Source: Lactococcus fujiensis JCM 16395
Lineage (GTDB): Bacteria > Bacillota > Bacilli > Lactobacillales > Streptococcaceae
Direction: 5' to 3'
NCBI RefSeq assembly: GCF_002441655.1
Contig: NZ_JXJU01000008.1
Location: 43,492-107,491, forward strand
Length of the DNA stretch: 64,000 nucleotides
Each line of letters opens with the position of its first letter. Position 1 is the stretch's first letter. The notes below the pieces were generated by a model. It did not search any database and had not been told where the DNA came from. It saw only the letters and a list, made by a program, of their open reading frames with translations. Shown one piece after another: positions 42,829 to 52,397 of the stretch. The position numbers were made by a program, and so were the translations under genes.

Positions 42829-45800
42829 TTAAATTGAGTAGCGTTCAATCCTACTTCTGCCGTCACCGATTTTTTTGATGAGTAATTGTTGTCCAATTGA
42901 TTTTTTCATTTCTTCGACGTGACTAATGACCCCGACCATTCGATTTTCTCCGATTTGTTCGAGGGCAGTCATCGCTTTTTGCAGCGTTTCTTGATCAAGG
43001 GATCCGAAACCTTCATCTACAAATAAAGCATCAATTTGAACTCCATTAGCTGTATTCTGAACCACTTCACTTAATGACAGGGCAATTGATAAAGCAGCAA
43101 TAAAAGTCTCTCCTCCAGACATTGTACTTGATGATCGTGTAGCGCCTGTTTCGTTGTCATAGATGTTTATATTCAAGCCCTGACTTCCGTTGCCTTTAAC
43201 TTCTTCTGATAATTCAAATTGATAGCGATTATTTGACAATACATTAATGAAATGATGATTGGCATAGTCTAGGACTTGTTCTAGGTAACTTTGAACGACA
43301 AATGTTTCGAGTTTTAGCTTATCTGTAGTTTTACCATTGACTGCATTCCAGAGTTGCGTCATATCCGCACTTGCTTGAGCTAATTTTCCCTGAGCGCGTC
43401 GTAATTTTTCAATCTTTTCAAAAGCTTTTATTGCTTGATCAACCTCCTTATCAGACGTTGCCAATTCTTTTTCTGCATGAATATAGTTCTTTTCGTTTTC
43501 TTTATTAACTTGCGTCAAATGATTAATATCTGGCAGTTTACTGCCGGTCAATTGTTTTTCTAATTGCTTGATTTCTTTTTCCAATCGTAATTTTTCATTT
43601 TGATAGGCTTCAATTTTATTTGAAAGCGTCGTTGGATTTTCATCAAGCCATTTTTGAATCACTTCTATTTTATCTGATTGAGCATCACTTGCATTCAGTC
43701 GTTTTGATACTTTAGACTTGATTTCTTCAAGACTAAGCTCTGTAAGATTAATTTGTGAATTTAGACTTTCAATTTTACCGTTGGCTCCTTCGAGTAAACG
43801 TTCAAGTTCTATTTTTTTTGTTGTTGTATCTCGAACAAACCATTCGAAAGACTCGATTTCTTTGCTTAATTTCTCCCTTTGCTTTTCCAAACGTAAACTG
43901 GACTCTAGCACTCCTTTTTGACTGATAAACTGGTGCTGTGTTTCAATTTTCCCCATTATTTCGGCCACTTGTTTCGATAAGCTTTGACCTTTTTGTTCCG
44001 CGTCTAAGGCTTGGATTTCAAGAACATTAATTTCTTCTGTCAGTTTTTTATTCTTTTCAAATTTAACATTATTTTTTTCCCGAGCAAGTTTGATTACTTT
44101 TTCAATCGCCGAAAGATCAATCTTTTCAGGGAGTTCCAGATTTGATGAACTTTTAAGTGCTACATAATTTTCATCTCGCTCATTCTTAATTCTTTCAAGT
44201 TCAATTAATTTATTTTCAAGCTTTACTTTTAATTGGTCATGATTGGCTAGGGCTTGTTGTGTTGAAACTTCTGTAGCTGCAAAAGCGCGTTGACTTTCGT
44301 CAACATCTTCCATCGCCTCCTTCAATTCTTGATTTGAAATTTCTAGAGCAGGTTTTGCATGGTGCTCAATTGAACCACATACCAGACATGGCTCCCCTTC
44401 CACCAATTCATTTTGTAATTGGGCAATCATCAACTGACGACGCTTTTGAATTTTTAATTCATAGTCTGCTTTTTTCATTGATAAACTTCGCTGTAATTTG
44501 TTGATTGTCTCCTTAGCCTTATGATCGTCTTCTTCTAAAGCTTTTTTTTCTAGATCAAGTCTATTGAATTCCTTAAATTGGGGGATGACATTTTGACTTA
44601 ACATCAATGCTATTTCATTTAAATTTTTACTCTCTTTATTAATTTCGTCAATATCAAATCGTGCTTGTTGTTTGAAAATAATTTCTTGTGAATAAGTTTG
44701 ACGTATCTGTTCAACTTCTTCTAATTGAGCATTTAGTTCTCGAAGCTCTTGATTCAATTGCTCCAATTCAAGCTTAAGTTTTTCTACCTCTTTTGCTTGC
44801 GGAATTAGAATTGAAATTTTGGCAACTTGTTGTTTCTTTGTCTCGATTAATTCATTTTCTTCATTTAGGCGATCCATTTGTTTTTCTAAACCACTTAATT
44901 GGCCGTTTAGTTCAGTCATCTCTTCTTGATATTGACCGCGGTTTGATTTTAATCCGATCAGAGCTTGTTCTGCCTTACTTATGTCTGATAAAGGTTGCTT
45001 AAATGAAGATGCCCAAAGGAGTTCCTGATAATGAACTTGATTTTCTTCATGTTCACTTGCATGTGCCATGATTTTGGTTGCATAATCTGTTTCAAGAGTA
45101 TGTTTCCTTGCGAGATTCGACTCGATTTCAACTGCTTTTTGAAGCTCCATTTGTGCTTGCGTTTGTAATATCCGGAGCGTTTCCACTTTATCCTTCAGCA
45201 CTTGATTATCTTTTTTTCTCACTTCAATTAAAGTATGGAGGCAGTCAAATTTTTCTTCCTCAAGACTATTTTCAATTTTCTCTAACTCGGAATTTGACCA
45301 AATTGCAGACTGAAATTGGATAGCCAATTGATTTTGAAATTCTTGATTTTGCTCATTCAAGAGATTAAATTTCATTTTGATTTGATTTGAGAATTCTGTA
45401 AAAATCCCTGTCCCAAAAATTTTTTTCAAGATGGCTTCTTTTTCATCTGTTTTTGATTTTAAAAATTGCGAAAAGTCATTTTGAGGGAGGAGAATGATTT
45501 TCTTAAATTGTTCTGCATTCAAATGAAGCAGTTGCACCATCTCATTTCCGACATCTGCTGGTTTAGTGGCTAAATTTTCAAGTTCTTTTCCTTTAATTGA
45601 TTCAACAATAGTAAGATTTGCGGTCGAGTTTTGTTTCTTCGTCCCCGTCCCTCGCATTTTTTTTAATTCCTGTTCAGGCTTACGTACAACTTTGTATATA
45701 AAATTACCTTGTTCAAAATAAAAAGTAACACTGGTTTCTTCTTCACAACTTGCAAACTGACTACGCATTTCTCTTGCATCTCGTTCGCTTGTTGTTGTGC

Positions 45801-45957
45801 CAAACAGGGCATACGTCATGGCATCGAAAATCGTGGATTTCCCAGCACCTGTATCACCGCTTATTAAGAAAATGGGGGCCTCAGCTAACTTAGAGAAATC
45901 AATTTTAGAATGCTCGTGTGGACCAAAATAGTTCATTTCCAGATATAGTGGCTTCAA
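42829..45957 (-). CDS. sbcC: Exonuclease SbcC (SMC-like ATPase)
   Basis: A 1042-residue ATPase that with SbcD cuts hairpins, palindromes and protein-blocked DNA ends. Walker A is SGDTGAGKSTIFDAMTYALF near residue 34. Two long coiled coils flank the zinc hook CLVC near 520. The C-terminal ATPase half has the signature TMSGGETFIAALSIALSLSE near 935 and Walker B LFVDEGFGSLD near 970. Its start is TTG at 45957, overlapping the sbcD stop by four bases (TTGA), with GGGAGAAAAAAA upstream. Length is normal for Firmicute SbcC. The many perfect palindromes in this window would be its natural substrates when extruded. Confidence 0.95.
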   Translation of the reverse strand: MKPLYLEMNYFGPHEHSKIDFSKLAEAPIFLISGDTGAGKSTIFDAMTYALFGTTTSERDAREMRSQFASCEEETSVTFYFEQGNFIYKVVRKPEQELKKMRGTGTKKQNSTANLTIVESIKGKELENLATKPADVGNEMVQLLHLNAEQFKKIILLPQNDFSQFLKSKTDEKEAILKKIFGTGIFTEFSNQIKMKFNLLNEQNQEFQNQLAIQFQSAIWSNSELEKIENSLEEEKFDCLHTLIEVRKKDNQVLKDKVETLRILQTQAQMELQKAVEIESNLARKHTLETDYATKIMAHASEHEENQVHYQELLWASSFKQPLSDISKAEQALIGLKSNRGQYQEEMTELNGQLSGLEKQMDRLNEENELIETKKQQVAKISILIPQAKEVEKLKLELEQLNQELRELNAQLEEVEQIRQTYSQEIIFKQQARFDIDEINKESKNLNEIALMLSQNVIPQFKEFNRLDLEKKALEEDDHKAKETINKLQRSLSMKKADYELKIQKRRQLMIAQLQNELVEGEPCLVCGSIEHHAKPALEISNQELKEAMEDVDESQRAFAATEVSTQQALANHDQLKVKLENKLIELERIKNERDENYVALKSSSNLELPEKIDLSAIEKVIKLAREKNNVKFEKNKKLTEEINVLEIQALDAEQKGQSLSKQVAEIMGKIETQHQFISQKGVLESSLRLEKQREKLSKEIESFEWFVRDTTTKKIELERLLEGANGKIESLNSQINLTELSLEEIKSKVSKRLNASDAQSDKIEVIQKWLDENPTTLSNKIEAYQNEKLRLEKEIKQLEKQLTGSKLPDINHLTQVNKENEKNYIHAEKELATSDKEVDQAIKAFEKIEKLRRAQGKLAQASADMTQLWNAVNGKTTDKLKLETFVVQSYLEQVLDYANHHFINVLSNNRYQFELSEEVKGNGSQGLNINIYDNETGATRSSSTMSGGETFIAALSIALSLSEVVQNTANGVQIDALFVDEGFGSLDQETLQKAMTALEQIGENRMVGVISHVEEMKKSIGQQLLIKKIGDGRSRIERYSI

Positions 45958-47132
45958 TTTTTTTCTCCCTTCAGTTGAATAAGCGTCTCTTCGACAATGG
46001 CTTCTTGACCTGTACTCATGTGTTTTCCTGTCACACGTTCGTAAAAACGTTCAATAATCAATTCTTCAGATAAATTTTCAATATTTGCCATTGATTTCAT
46101 TTGTTTTTCTCTGGCAAGATCTTCAAAATCTAATTCGACAATGGTGCCATAAATTTTTTGGAGCTGAGCCCTTAAATTTTCGCCCCTATGAACTAAACGC
46201 TCAAACTTTTTAATGGTAATGGCAAACCAAGCAGTATGAAGCGGCAAGGCATTGTAAAAATCGGGATTTATCAAAACGTCCCACGTTTCTTTTAAGACAA
46301 CTAAATCTCTTTGTTGCTTCAATGAAACAAATTTTGAACTGACATGCCCATCTTCTAGTTCAATGATGTAAACTCCCTTATTTGAATTGGCCTCTTTTGT
46401 ATTAAATTTTACTGGACTTCCAGAATACTGAACCTTTTCACTAGGGGATGCTAAATTGGTATGAATATGACCTAAGGCGACATAATCAAATCCTTCAAAG
46501 AGTTGACTACTCATCGTTGCCAATCCACCTACTCTAGAAGCCGTTTCAGAGGTTAATTCGACAGGCAATTCTTGATGTGCTGAAATAGCAAAGTGCGTCA
46601 CCAGAATTTGCTGCTTTGTTGGATCAAATTGTTTTTTCAACTCCTCTAGAACCAAAACCATGGCATCTGAAATTGTCTTGATTGCTTTAACCCGTTCATC
46701 ATTCATCCCTAAATTTGAAAAATAGATTCTCGCATCAGCAGGATCGAAAAAGGGGAGCAGAAAAAGTTGAACTTCATCCGTTTCGATCGGTTGAAATGCC
46801 TCATCGAGAAGTGTATTCAGATAAATGTCATTAAACCCAAGCCATTCACGTCCAAAATTAAGTCGTCGGGCACCATCATGGTTTCCTGCGATCATATAAA
46901 TAGGAATCTTCGACTCAATGTTGATCTTTTTCAACATTTGATTAAAAGTCGTTACCGCAGTCGTGCTAGGGATCGCCCGATCATAAAGGTCCCCAGCGAT
47001 GATAATTCCGTCGACCTGTTCGTCTTGAGCAAGCGCTAAAATTTGATTAACGGCGTACTTTTGCTCCTCAATTAAATCAAATCCATTGAGTGTACGTCCA
47101 ATATGCCAATCTGATGTGTGTAAAAATTTCAT
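45954..47132 (-). CDS. sbcD: Exonuclease SbcD (Mre11-like nuclease)
   Basis: A 392-residue calcineurin-fold nuclease. The metallophosphoesterase motifs are in order: TSDWHIGRTL near residue 6, IAGDLYDR near 46, IAGNHDGARR near 82, VTHFAISAH near 175 and ALGHIH near 215. The C-terminal capping domain follows. ATG at 47132 with GGGGAG eight bases upstream. It forms an operon with sbcC, whose start overlaps its stop. The pair acts as the bacterial Mre11-Rad50 complex in repair of double-strand breaks and stalled forks. Confidence 0.95.
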   Translation of the reverse strand: MKFLHTSDWHIGRTLNGFDLIEEQKYAVNQILALAQDEQVDGIIIAGDLYDRAIPSTTAVTTFNQMLKKINIESKIPIYMIAGNHDGARRLNFGREWLGFNDIYLNTLLDEAFQPIETDEVQLFLLPFFDPADARIYFSNLGMNDERVKAIKTISDAMVLVLEELKKQFDPTKQQILVTHFAISAHQELPVELTSETASRVGGLATMSSQLFEGFDYVALGHIHTNLASPSEKVQYSGSPVKFNTKEANSNKGVYIIELEDGHVSSKFVSLKQQRDLVVLKETWDVLINPDFYNALPLHTAWFAITIKKFERLVHRGENLRAQLQKIYGTIVELDFEDLAREKQMKSMANIENLSEELIIERFYERVTGKHMSTGQEAIVEETLIQLKGEKN

Positions 47133-47240
47133 TGCTTCTCCCCGACATGTTCTGTTTCATCTTGTAAAGTATCTAACTTTAAGTATATCTTTTTTTATGA
47201 TTTTGGACAATCTTACTACATTTAGTAACTTTTTGAAATA

Positions 47241-47267
47241 AAAAAATCTGTCATTGCTGACAGATTT
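47241..47267 (-). terminator. Terminator of the rplU-prp-rpmA operon
   Basis: AAATCTGTCA/TGACAGATTT with a TTGC (minus: GCAA) loop, followed on the minus strand by seven T. Confidence 0.92.
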
Positions 47268-47275
47268 AAAATTCA

Positions 47276-47560
47276 TTATTTAGCCACTGCTGGATAAACA
47301 GAAACTTGTTTTTTACCACGTTTCATTTCGAATTTAACAGTACCTTCGATTTTAGCGAAAAGTGTATCATCACCACCACGTCCAACGTTAGCACCTGGAT
47401 GGATATGTGTACCACGTTGACGGAAAAGGATTGATCCGCCACTTACAAGTTCTCCGTCAGATGCTTTAGCACCAAGACGTTTAGCTTGTGAGTCACGACC
47501 ATTGGAAGTAGAACCTCCACCTTTTTTGTGGGCGAAGAGTTGCAGATTAAGTTCAAGCAT
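47276..47560 (-). CDS. rpmA: Ribosomal protein bL27 with Prp-cleaved N-terminal extension
   Basis: A 94-residue large-subunit protein reaching the peptidyl-transferase centre. The N-terminus [18 protein letters not shown] includes the short extension typical of Firmicutes, cleaved by Prp after LQLFA to expose HKKGGG. The rest ([36 protein letters not shown]) is standard L27. The ATG at 47560 with GGAGGGCAATAAC upstream is the true start; the ORF is open to 47605 inside prp. It lies one base after the prp stop, in the operon rplU-prp-rpmA, which ends at a strong terminator. Confidence 0.97.
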   Translation of the reverse strand: MLELNLQLFAHKKGGGSTSNGRDSQAKRLGAKASDGELVSGGSILFRQRGTHIHPGANVGRGGDDTLFAKIEGTVKFEMKRGKKQVSVYPAVAK

Positions 47561-47561
47561 G

Positions 47562-47897
47562 TTATTGCCCTCCATTTTCAAATTTAAGTGTAATATATTG
47601 ACCATAACTTTTTTCTACTGCTTTCATCGAATTTGCGAAAGCTTCGAGCAAAATTTGTGCCAATAGACCTTGTTTTTCAGGGGTACTCAATGGGATTTCG
47701 ACGTAGAGATAACCATCTTCCATTTGGGTCACAGGTTTTATGTGCGCCATGTCAAAGAGATTATTTGCTGTCGTTATCGTCAGAACACTGACTGCAGCAC
47801 AAACAACATCGTGTCCGTACTCGCCAGATTCAGCGTGCCCCGAGATTTCATAAGAGACGATTTTGCCTCTTTTAGACCTGATACAAGCTTCAATCAT
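47562..47897 (-). CDS. prp: Ribosomal-processing cysteine protease Prp
   Basis: A 111-residue cysteine protease that removes the N-terminal extension of L27, essential in bacteria that carry it. The conserved [20 protein letters not shown] segment near residues 20-39 holds the catalytic His (GHA) and Cys (VCAA). It is encoded between rplU and rpmA, its substrate. The ATG at 47897 is three bases after the rplU stop and lacks its own strong ribosome site, suggesting translational coupling. Length is normal. Confidence 0.96.
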   Translation of the reverse strand: MIEACIRSKRGKIVSYEISGHAESGEYGHDVVCAAVSVLTITTANNLFDMAHIKPVTQMEDGYLYVEIPLSTPEKQGLLAQILLEAFANSMKAVEKSYGQYITLKFENGGQ

Positions 47898-47899
47898 AA

Positions 47900-48214
47900 T
47901 TAAGCGTTAACTGATTTGATAACAACTTTAGTGTATGGTTGACGGTGACCTTGTTTACGGTGAGAGTGTTTCTTAGGTTTGTATTGATAAGTAACAACTT
48001 TCTTTTCTTTACCGTGTTTTTCAACTTCTCCGACAACTGTTGCGCCAGCTACAAGTGGTGCACCAACTTTAGTTGTATCTCCTCCAACGAAGATAACTTC
48101 GTCGAAAGTTACAGTTTCGCCAGCTTCAACATTGAGTTTTTCAACGTAGATAACTGAACCTTCTTCAACTTTAAGTTGTTTCCCACCAGTTTTGATGATT
48201 GCATAGTTTGACAT
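47900..48214 (-). CDS. rplU: Ribosomal protein bL21
   Basis: A 104-residue large-subunit protein binding 23S rRNA near L20. The sequence begins [19 protein letters not shown] and ends [20 protein letters not shown], both diagnostic (KxxxRRxxGHRQ-type C-terminus). ATG at 48214 follows AAGGAGGAATCACA. It opens the rplU-prp-rpmA operon and is preceded by an L21 leader. Nothing is unusual. Confidence 0.97.
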   Translation of the reverse strand: MSNYAIIKTGGKQLKVEEGSVIYVEKLNVEAGETVTFDEVIFVGGDTTKVGAPLVAGATVVGEVEKHGKEKKVVTYQYKPKKHSHRKQGHRQPYTKVVIKSVNA

Positions 48215-48348
48215 TGTGATTCCTCCTTATTAGATTTTTGCTCTTGATTTTTAAGTCATGAGCTGTCAGACTCGCCTTTGTTCGTGGGCTATCAGCCACT
48301 TAAACGAAACATCGAGCGGTTGCACTTTATGGAAACCACAAAGACAAC
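48215..48348 (-). ncRNA. L21 leader of the rplU operon
   Basis: The promoter at 48355-48383 predicts about 134 untranslated bases before rplU. Position and operon match the Firmicute L21 leader, an autoregulatory element for rplU-prp-rpmA. Candidate stem segments are AGTGGCTGATAGCCCAC and GTGCAACCGCTCGATG. The exact fold was not computed. Confidence 0.75.
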
Positions 48349-48354
48349 TTCTAT

Positions 48355-48383
48355 ATTATACTACAAGCCAAAACGAATTGCAA
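48355..48383 (-). promoter_or_regulatory. Promoter of the rplU operon
   Basis: TTGCAA, 17-base spacer, TATAAT on the minus strand. Confidence 0.8.
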
Positions 48384-48464
48384 GTAATACTCCTTTTCCT
48401 TAATTTTTTGTTTTCTTCGACTCCTTCTCAAAACATTTTTCTAGAATAATCAAAAAAACCACAC

Positions 48465-49649
48465 TCATTCGCTTGTAGTTTTTTCATTTTTTTCGTCAAT
48501 AAGTTCCACTTGATAAACTTTTTTTATGTTCCATACCATTTGTAATAATGTATTAATTAGAAGCATGATCCATGCAAAACTCAAACTAAAGGACAAAATC
48601 TCAAAGGCTGTCAGCGTAAAATAATGGACAAAATGCCACAAATAGTAAGACAACGCAAGAAATCCAACAATCGCATAAGAGATGTAATAAATGGTCTTTT
48701 CTACATGTGGCAAGAACCAACGAATTCCCAAAATGGCCAATCCCATAAATAATACAATAAGTTGGGCGAATACATCATGTGCAATGTGCGCCAGCCCTTG
48801 TCCGTTATTTGGTATCAGTCCGACCATGCCTATCGAACCTGCAGCCAAGCTGAGCAATAATTGCAAAATAATATGGCGCCAATGTTGACCAAATTTATTT
48901 CGGATTGCTACGAAGAGGTAGTCAAAGAGTCCAATCATTAGTGCTGCCGACAGTATTAAAGTTAAATTAAATTGAAAACTCGCATTAGAATTTGATGTCC
49001 CCAAAATTGAAAAATTACGTTGCCACCAATATTGATTCCCATTTGATGCCATACTAGAGATGACTCCACCAATTGAGACCATAATCAGCATATTGACCAA
49101 CATCGAAATTTCAAAGACATCAACGACAAACAACAGAATATAATTGATAATTCCTGTAAAAATGGAATAGATGACAACGGCTGTGGTTAAATCAAACGCG
49201 ACACCATGAAAAATTTGATTAATGAACCAAAAAAATGCTGATAAGGCCAATGTAACGATCAAAAAGACGGAAATGATCACCGTCAAAAAGGTTCGCCAAT
49301 AAACTTTTGAAGTCATCTGATGATAAAGTTCTTTTCTCCTTAAGAGGTAGGAAATAATAAAAGAAAGCATTCCTATCGCATTGGAGATGACGATAATCCC
49401 AGTGGCAATTGATTTATTGCCTGACAATGGGATGACATGATTAATACCTAATGTCACAAGTGCAACAATAAATAAAATTGAAGCAACAAATGTTGGAACG
49501 AGAAACCATTTTGCTGCACCTTCTGCTTTTGTTTGCCTGATCGAACGTATTTTAAAGCTATCATTAGAAATTTCAGTGACTTCAATTTGATTTGTCTCAT
49601 CTAATTCTAACTTCTCATATAATTCTTTTGGTAATTTAATTTTTTCCAT
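48465..49649 (-). CDS. Polytopic membrane protein of unknown function (DUF998-like)
   Basis: A 394-residue protein I cannot name confidently. The first 38 residues (KIKLPKELYEKLELDETNQI and on) are soluble and resemble a swapped-hairpin AbrB-like motif: a short beta strand, helix and loop often fused to membrane proteins in lactic acid bacteria. Then come about ten hydrophobic helices with conserved-looking IATGIIVISNAIGMLSFI, LIPNNGQGLAHIAHDVFAQL near residue 280 and IRWFLPHVEKTIY. The HIAHD segment in the membrane region resembles DUF998-type proteins. ATG at 49649 with AGGGG upstream. It lies downstream of the DUF1934 gene, 26 bases apart. Function unknown. Confidence 0.7.
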   Translation of the reverse strand: MEKIKLPKELYEKLELDETNQIEVTEISNDSFKIRSIRQTKAEGAAKWFLVPTFVASILFIVALVTLGINHVIPLSGNKSIATGIIVISNAIGMLSFIISYLLRRKELYHQMTSKVYWRTFLTVIISVFLIVTLALSAFFWFINQIFHGVAFDLTTAVVIYSIFTGIINYILLFVVDVFEISMLVNMLIMVSIGGVISSMASNGNQYWWQRNFSILGTSNSNASFQFNLTLILSAALMIGLFDYLFVAIRNKFGQHWRHIILQLLLSLAAGSIGMVGLIPNNGQGLAHIAHDVFAQLIVLFMGLAILGIRWFLPHVEKTIYYISYAIVGFLALSYYLWHFVHYFTLTAFEILSFSLSFAWIMLLINTLLQMVWNIKKVYQVELIDEKNEKTTSE

Positions 49650-49675
49650 AAAATCCCCTAAAACTTAATTTTTTA

Positions 49676-50056
49676 TTAGATTTCTTTCCAATTAATTTCT
49701 AACTGATAATGAGCAATTTTCGTTTCATTTTGGAGCAGCTGATAGGATAAAGCGATGCACTTCTCATTAAGGCGGGGTTTATATTCAGTGGTCATAATGG
49801 ATAAAAGCCCTAGTCCTTCATACGAAGTTACCGTTTCATTCAATTTGTTAAACCTCATAATGACCGGTTGGTTTGCGTAACGTGTCATGGACAGCTCTAT
49901 ATCATCAAATTTAATCAAAACTTTTTCATCATTCGCATTTTGATAACGCAATAACACCTTGCCATTGATAACTTTTACTTCTCCGCCAAAATCTTCTTCG
50001 ATAACTTCTACTTGCTTGCCAATTTCAATTTTATTTTGAATCTTTATCTTAAACAT
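49676..50056 (-). CDS. DUF1934 (YwiB-like) beta-barrel protein
   Basis: A 126-residue cytosolic protein of the DUF1934/YwiB family, with a calycin-like beta-barrel; the role is unknown. Alternating strands such as GGEVKVINGKVLLRYQN, KVLIKFDDIELSMTRY and YKPRLNEKCIALSYQLLQNE fit the fold. TAAAAT at 50064-50069 (minus) lies seven bases before the ATG at 50056 and no Shine-Dalgarno is present, so this may be a fourth leaderless gene. The -35 is weak. It is divergent from the HD gene and followed by the membrane protein gene. Confidence 0.8.
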   Translation of the reverse strand: MFKIKIQNKIEIGKQVEVIEEDFGGEVKVINGKVLLRYQNANDEKVLIKFDDIELSMTRYANQPVIMRFNKLNETVTSYEGLGLLSIMTTEYKPRLNEKCIALSYQLLQNETKIAHYQLEINWKEI

Positions 50057-50158
50057 AACTTATATTTTACACTATTTTATCCATGAAATAAACCTTTGAT
50101 TTATACAAATCCTTGATGTATTTTTTTTACTCAAATGGCAATTTAAGTCAATTTCTAG

Positions 50159-50164
50159 TATAAT
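50159..50164 (+). promoter_or_regulatory. -10 element of the HD-domain gene
   Basis: TATAAT with a weak -35 (TGGCAA, 17-base spacer). An AGGGGGG ribosome site follows before the ATG at 50208. Confidence 0.6.
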
Positions 50165-50207
50165 TAATGAAAAGGGTTTTTTGTGAAAAAGAGCCAAAGG
50201 GGGGCAA

Positions 50208-51485
50208 ATGGAAAAAGTATTTCGCGAACCTGTCCATGATTTTATTCATGTTGATAACCAGATTATTTACGATCTCATTAATACAGCCGAATTTCAACGT
50301 TTACGGCGAATCAAACAATTAGGCACTACGAGTGCAGTTTTTCATGGGGCTGAACACAGTCGCTTTTCACATTGTATGGGGGTCTACCATATTGCCAAAA
50401 CAATCACTGATCACTTTTCAATGAATTATCCTATGGAATGGGATCCAGATGAAAACTTGGTCACACAATGCGCTGCACTCTTGCATGACGTTGGACATGG
50501 TGCTTATTCGCATACTTTTGAGGGCCTTTTTGAGACTGACCATGAGGCTGTCACGCGCGAAATTATTACTTCTCCTTCGACCGAAGTTAACGCTGTTTTG
50601 CGTCGCGTAGCCCCTGATTTCCCTGAAAAAGTTGCTTCCGTAATTGCTCACGAATACCCAAATCCTCAAGTAGTCCAATTGATTTCCAGTCAAATCGATG
50701 CTGACCGAATGGATTATCTCCTCCGTGATTCTTATTACACCGGTGCAGTATATGGTCAATATGATTTGACTCGTATTCTACATGTCATTCGTCCTGTTCC
50801 AAATGGTATCGCTTTTGTCATCAATGGGGTTCATGCAGTCGAAGATTACATTGTCAGTCGCTACCAAATGTATCAACAAGTCTATTTCCACCCCGCTTCA
50901 CGCTCAATGGAAGTTATTTTAAAAAATTTATTGGCTCGTGCTAAAGATTTGTACTCAAGTCAGACAGATTACTTTAAAATAACATCTGCCCGATTAATTC
51001 CATTTTTTGAACAAAATAATAACTTGAACGACTACTTAAGTCTCGACGATGGTGTTATGAATACCTATTTTCAAACTTGGATGACCTCTGAAGACGCTAT
51101 TTTATCTGATTTGGCACAGGCCTATATGAATCGACATTTATTAAAATCAGTGCAATTTGCCAAAACGGATTTTGATAAACTGGATCAAATGCGCGAATTA
51201 GTTGAACAAGCTGGTTTTAATGTCAAATATTATACGGGCATTCATAGCAATTTCGACCTTCCTTATGATTTTTATCGTCCGACTTCTGACACACCTCGGA
51301 CACAAATTGAAATCATACAAAAAGATGGCACTTTGTATGAACTCTCAGAATTATCCCCTTTAGTTGCTTCACTAACGGGTACCATTCATGGAAATCGCCG
51401 CTTTTATTTCCCTAAAGTCATGCTGGAACATGAAGATTTTAGAGCTCTGATTAAAAACGATAGCTTTTTACCTGCACAAAAATAA
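50208..51485 (+). CDS. HD-domain phosphohydrolase (dGTPase/YwfO-like)
   Basis: A 425-residue HD-superfamily metal phosphohydrolase. The N-terminus FREPVHDFIHVDNQII and RRIKQLGTTSAVF, the metal His in GAEHSRFSHCMGVYHIA near residue 50, HD in LLHDVGHGAYSHTFEG near 90 and SQIDADRMDYLLRDSYYTG near 165 match the YwfO/SAMHD1-like family, which in Firmicutes hydrolyses dNTPs to nucleoside plus triphosphate. Expected role: balancing dNTP pools. ATG at 50208 with a strong ribosome site. It heads a plus-strand run with the HAD phosphatase and GDPD genes. Confidence 0.9.
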   Translation: MEKVFREPVHDFIHVDNQIIYDLINTAEFQRLRRIKQLGTTSAVFHGAEHSRFSHCMGVYHIAKTITDHFSMNYPMEWDPDENLVTQCAALLHDVGHGAYSHTFEGLFETDHEAVTREIITSPSTEVNAVLRRVAPDFPEKVASVIAHEYPNPQVVQLISSQIDADRMDYLLRDSYYTGAVYGQYDLTRILHVIRPVPNGIAFVINGVHAVEDYIVSRYQMYQQVYFHPASRSMEVILKNLLARAKDLYSSQTDYFKITSARLIPFFEQNNNLNDYLSLDDGVMNTYFQTWMTSEDAILSDLAQAYMNRHLLKSVQFAKTDFDKLDQMRELVEQAGFNVKYYTGIHSNFDLPYDFYRPTSDTPRTQIEIIQKDGTLYELSELSPLVASLTGTIHGNRRFYFPKVMLEHEDFRALIKNDSFLPAQK

Positions 51486-51506
51486 ATAAAATTAGAAAGA
51501 AATGAA

Positions 51507-52325
51507 ATGATTAAATTAGTCGCAATTGATTTGGATGGCACTTTGCTCAATCCTGAACGAAAAATTACACCCGCTGTCAAGGCCGCTGTTAAAGCTGCCA
51601 AAACTTACGGCATTAAAATTGTTATTTGTACCGGACGTCCTTTGATGGGCGTCACGGATATTTTGAATGAGCTTGACCTGACCGAGCATGGCGATTATGT
51701 CATTACTTACAATGGGGCACTTGTTCAGCGTGCTGACACAGGCGAAGAGTTCATCAAAGAATCAATTAGTCGCGAAGATTTTCTAGATATTGATGCCATG
51801 GCTCGTAAAATCGGTCTTCCATTAATGGCGATTACCCGCGAAGGAATCTATACGAGCCAACGGGACATCGGGAAGTATGTCGTTCATGAAGCTGCGATGG
51901 TAAATATGCCCCTTTACTATCGATTGCCAGAAGAAATTGGCCAACTTGAAATTGCGAAAGTGATGACCGTGGATGAACCTGAAAAACTTGACGATGGTAT
52001 TGCCTACATGCCTTTTGAGTTTTTCGAACGTTTTAATATGGTTAAATCGACACCATTCTATCTTGAATTTATGAATAAAAAAGCCAGTAAGGGTTCTGCC
52101 GTTAAACATTTAGCCGAAAAATTGTTTCTTGACATGGATGAAGTCATGACGATTGGTGACGAAGAAAATGACCGCTCAATGTTGGAAGTTGCCGGTTGTC
52201 CTGTGGTGATGGAAAATGGAAAAGCAGAATTGAAGAAGATCGCTAAGCATGTGACTAAATCAAATATTGAATCTGGAGTTGCCTATGCCATTAACGAATG
52301 GGCGATTAAAGAATACATCAATTAA
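51507..52325 (+). CDS. Cof-type HAD hydrolase (YidA-like sugar phosphatase)
   Basis: A 272-residue HAD-superfamily IIB phosphatase. Motif I is LVAIDLDGTLLN at residues 4-15 (nucleophile Asp and acid Asp), motif II is VICTGRP near 36, motif III Lys is in SKGSAVKHLAE near 195 and motif IV GDEENDRSML near 214. These enzymes dephosphorylate sugar phosphates or nucleotide derivatives with broad specificity. The ATG at 51507 is 21 bases after the HD gene stop with AGAAAGAAATG upstream, so they are probably co-transcribed. It ends at a terminator-like hairpin. Confidence 0.92.
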   Translation: MIKLVAIDLDGTLLNPERKITPAVKAAVKAAKTYGIKIVICTGRPLMGVTDILNELDLTEHGDYVITYNGALVQRADTGEEFIKESISREDFLDIDAMARKIGLPLMAITREGIYTSQRDIGKYVVHEAAMVNMPLYYRLPEEIGQLEIAKVMTVDEPEKLDDGIAYMPFEFFERFNMVKSTPFYLEFMNKKASKGSAVKHLAEKLFLDMDEVMTIGDEENDRSMLEVAGCPVVMENGKAELKKIAKHVTKSNIESGVAYAINEWAIKEYIN

Positions 52326-52333
52326 TTATATGT

Positions 52334-52372
52334 TATAATAAAAAAAGGTTCATTCATTTGAATCTTTTTTTC
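52334..52372 (+). terminator. Hairpin with T run after the HAD gene, with a nested -10
   Basis: AAAAGGTTCA/TGAATCTTTT at 52343-52368 with a 6-base loop and seven T. TGTTATAAT at 52331-52339 lies just before it and could instead start transcription of the GDPD gene. Confidence 0.7.
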
Positions 52373-52397
52373 ATCACAAGTTCAGAAAGGTTCGGCT

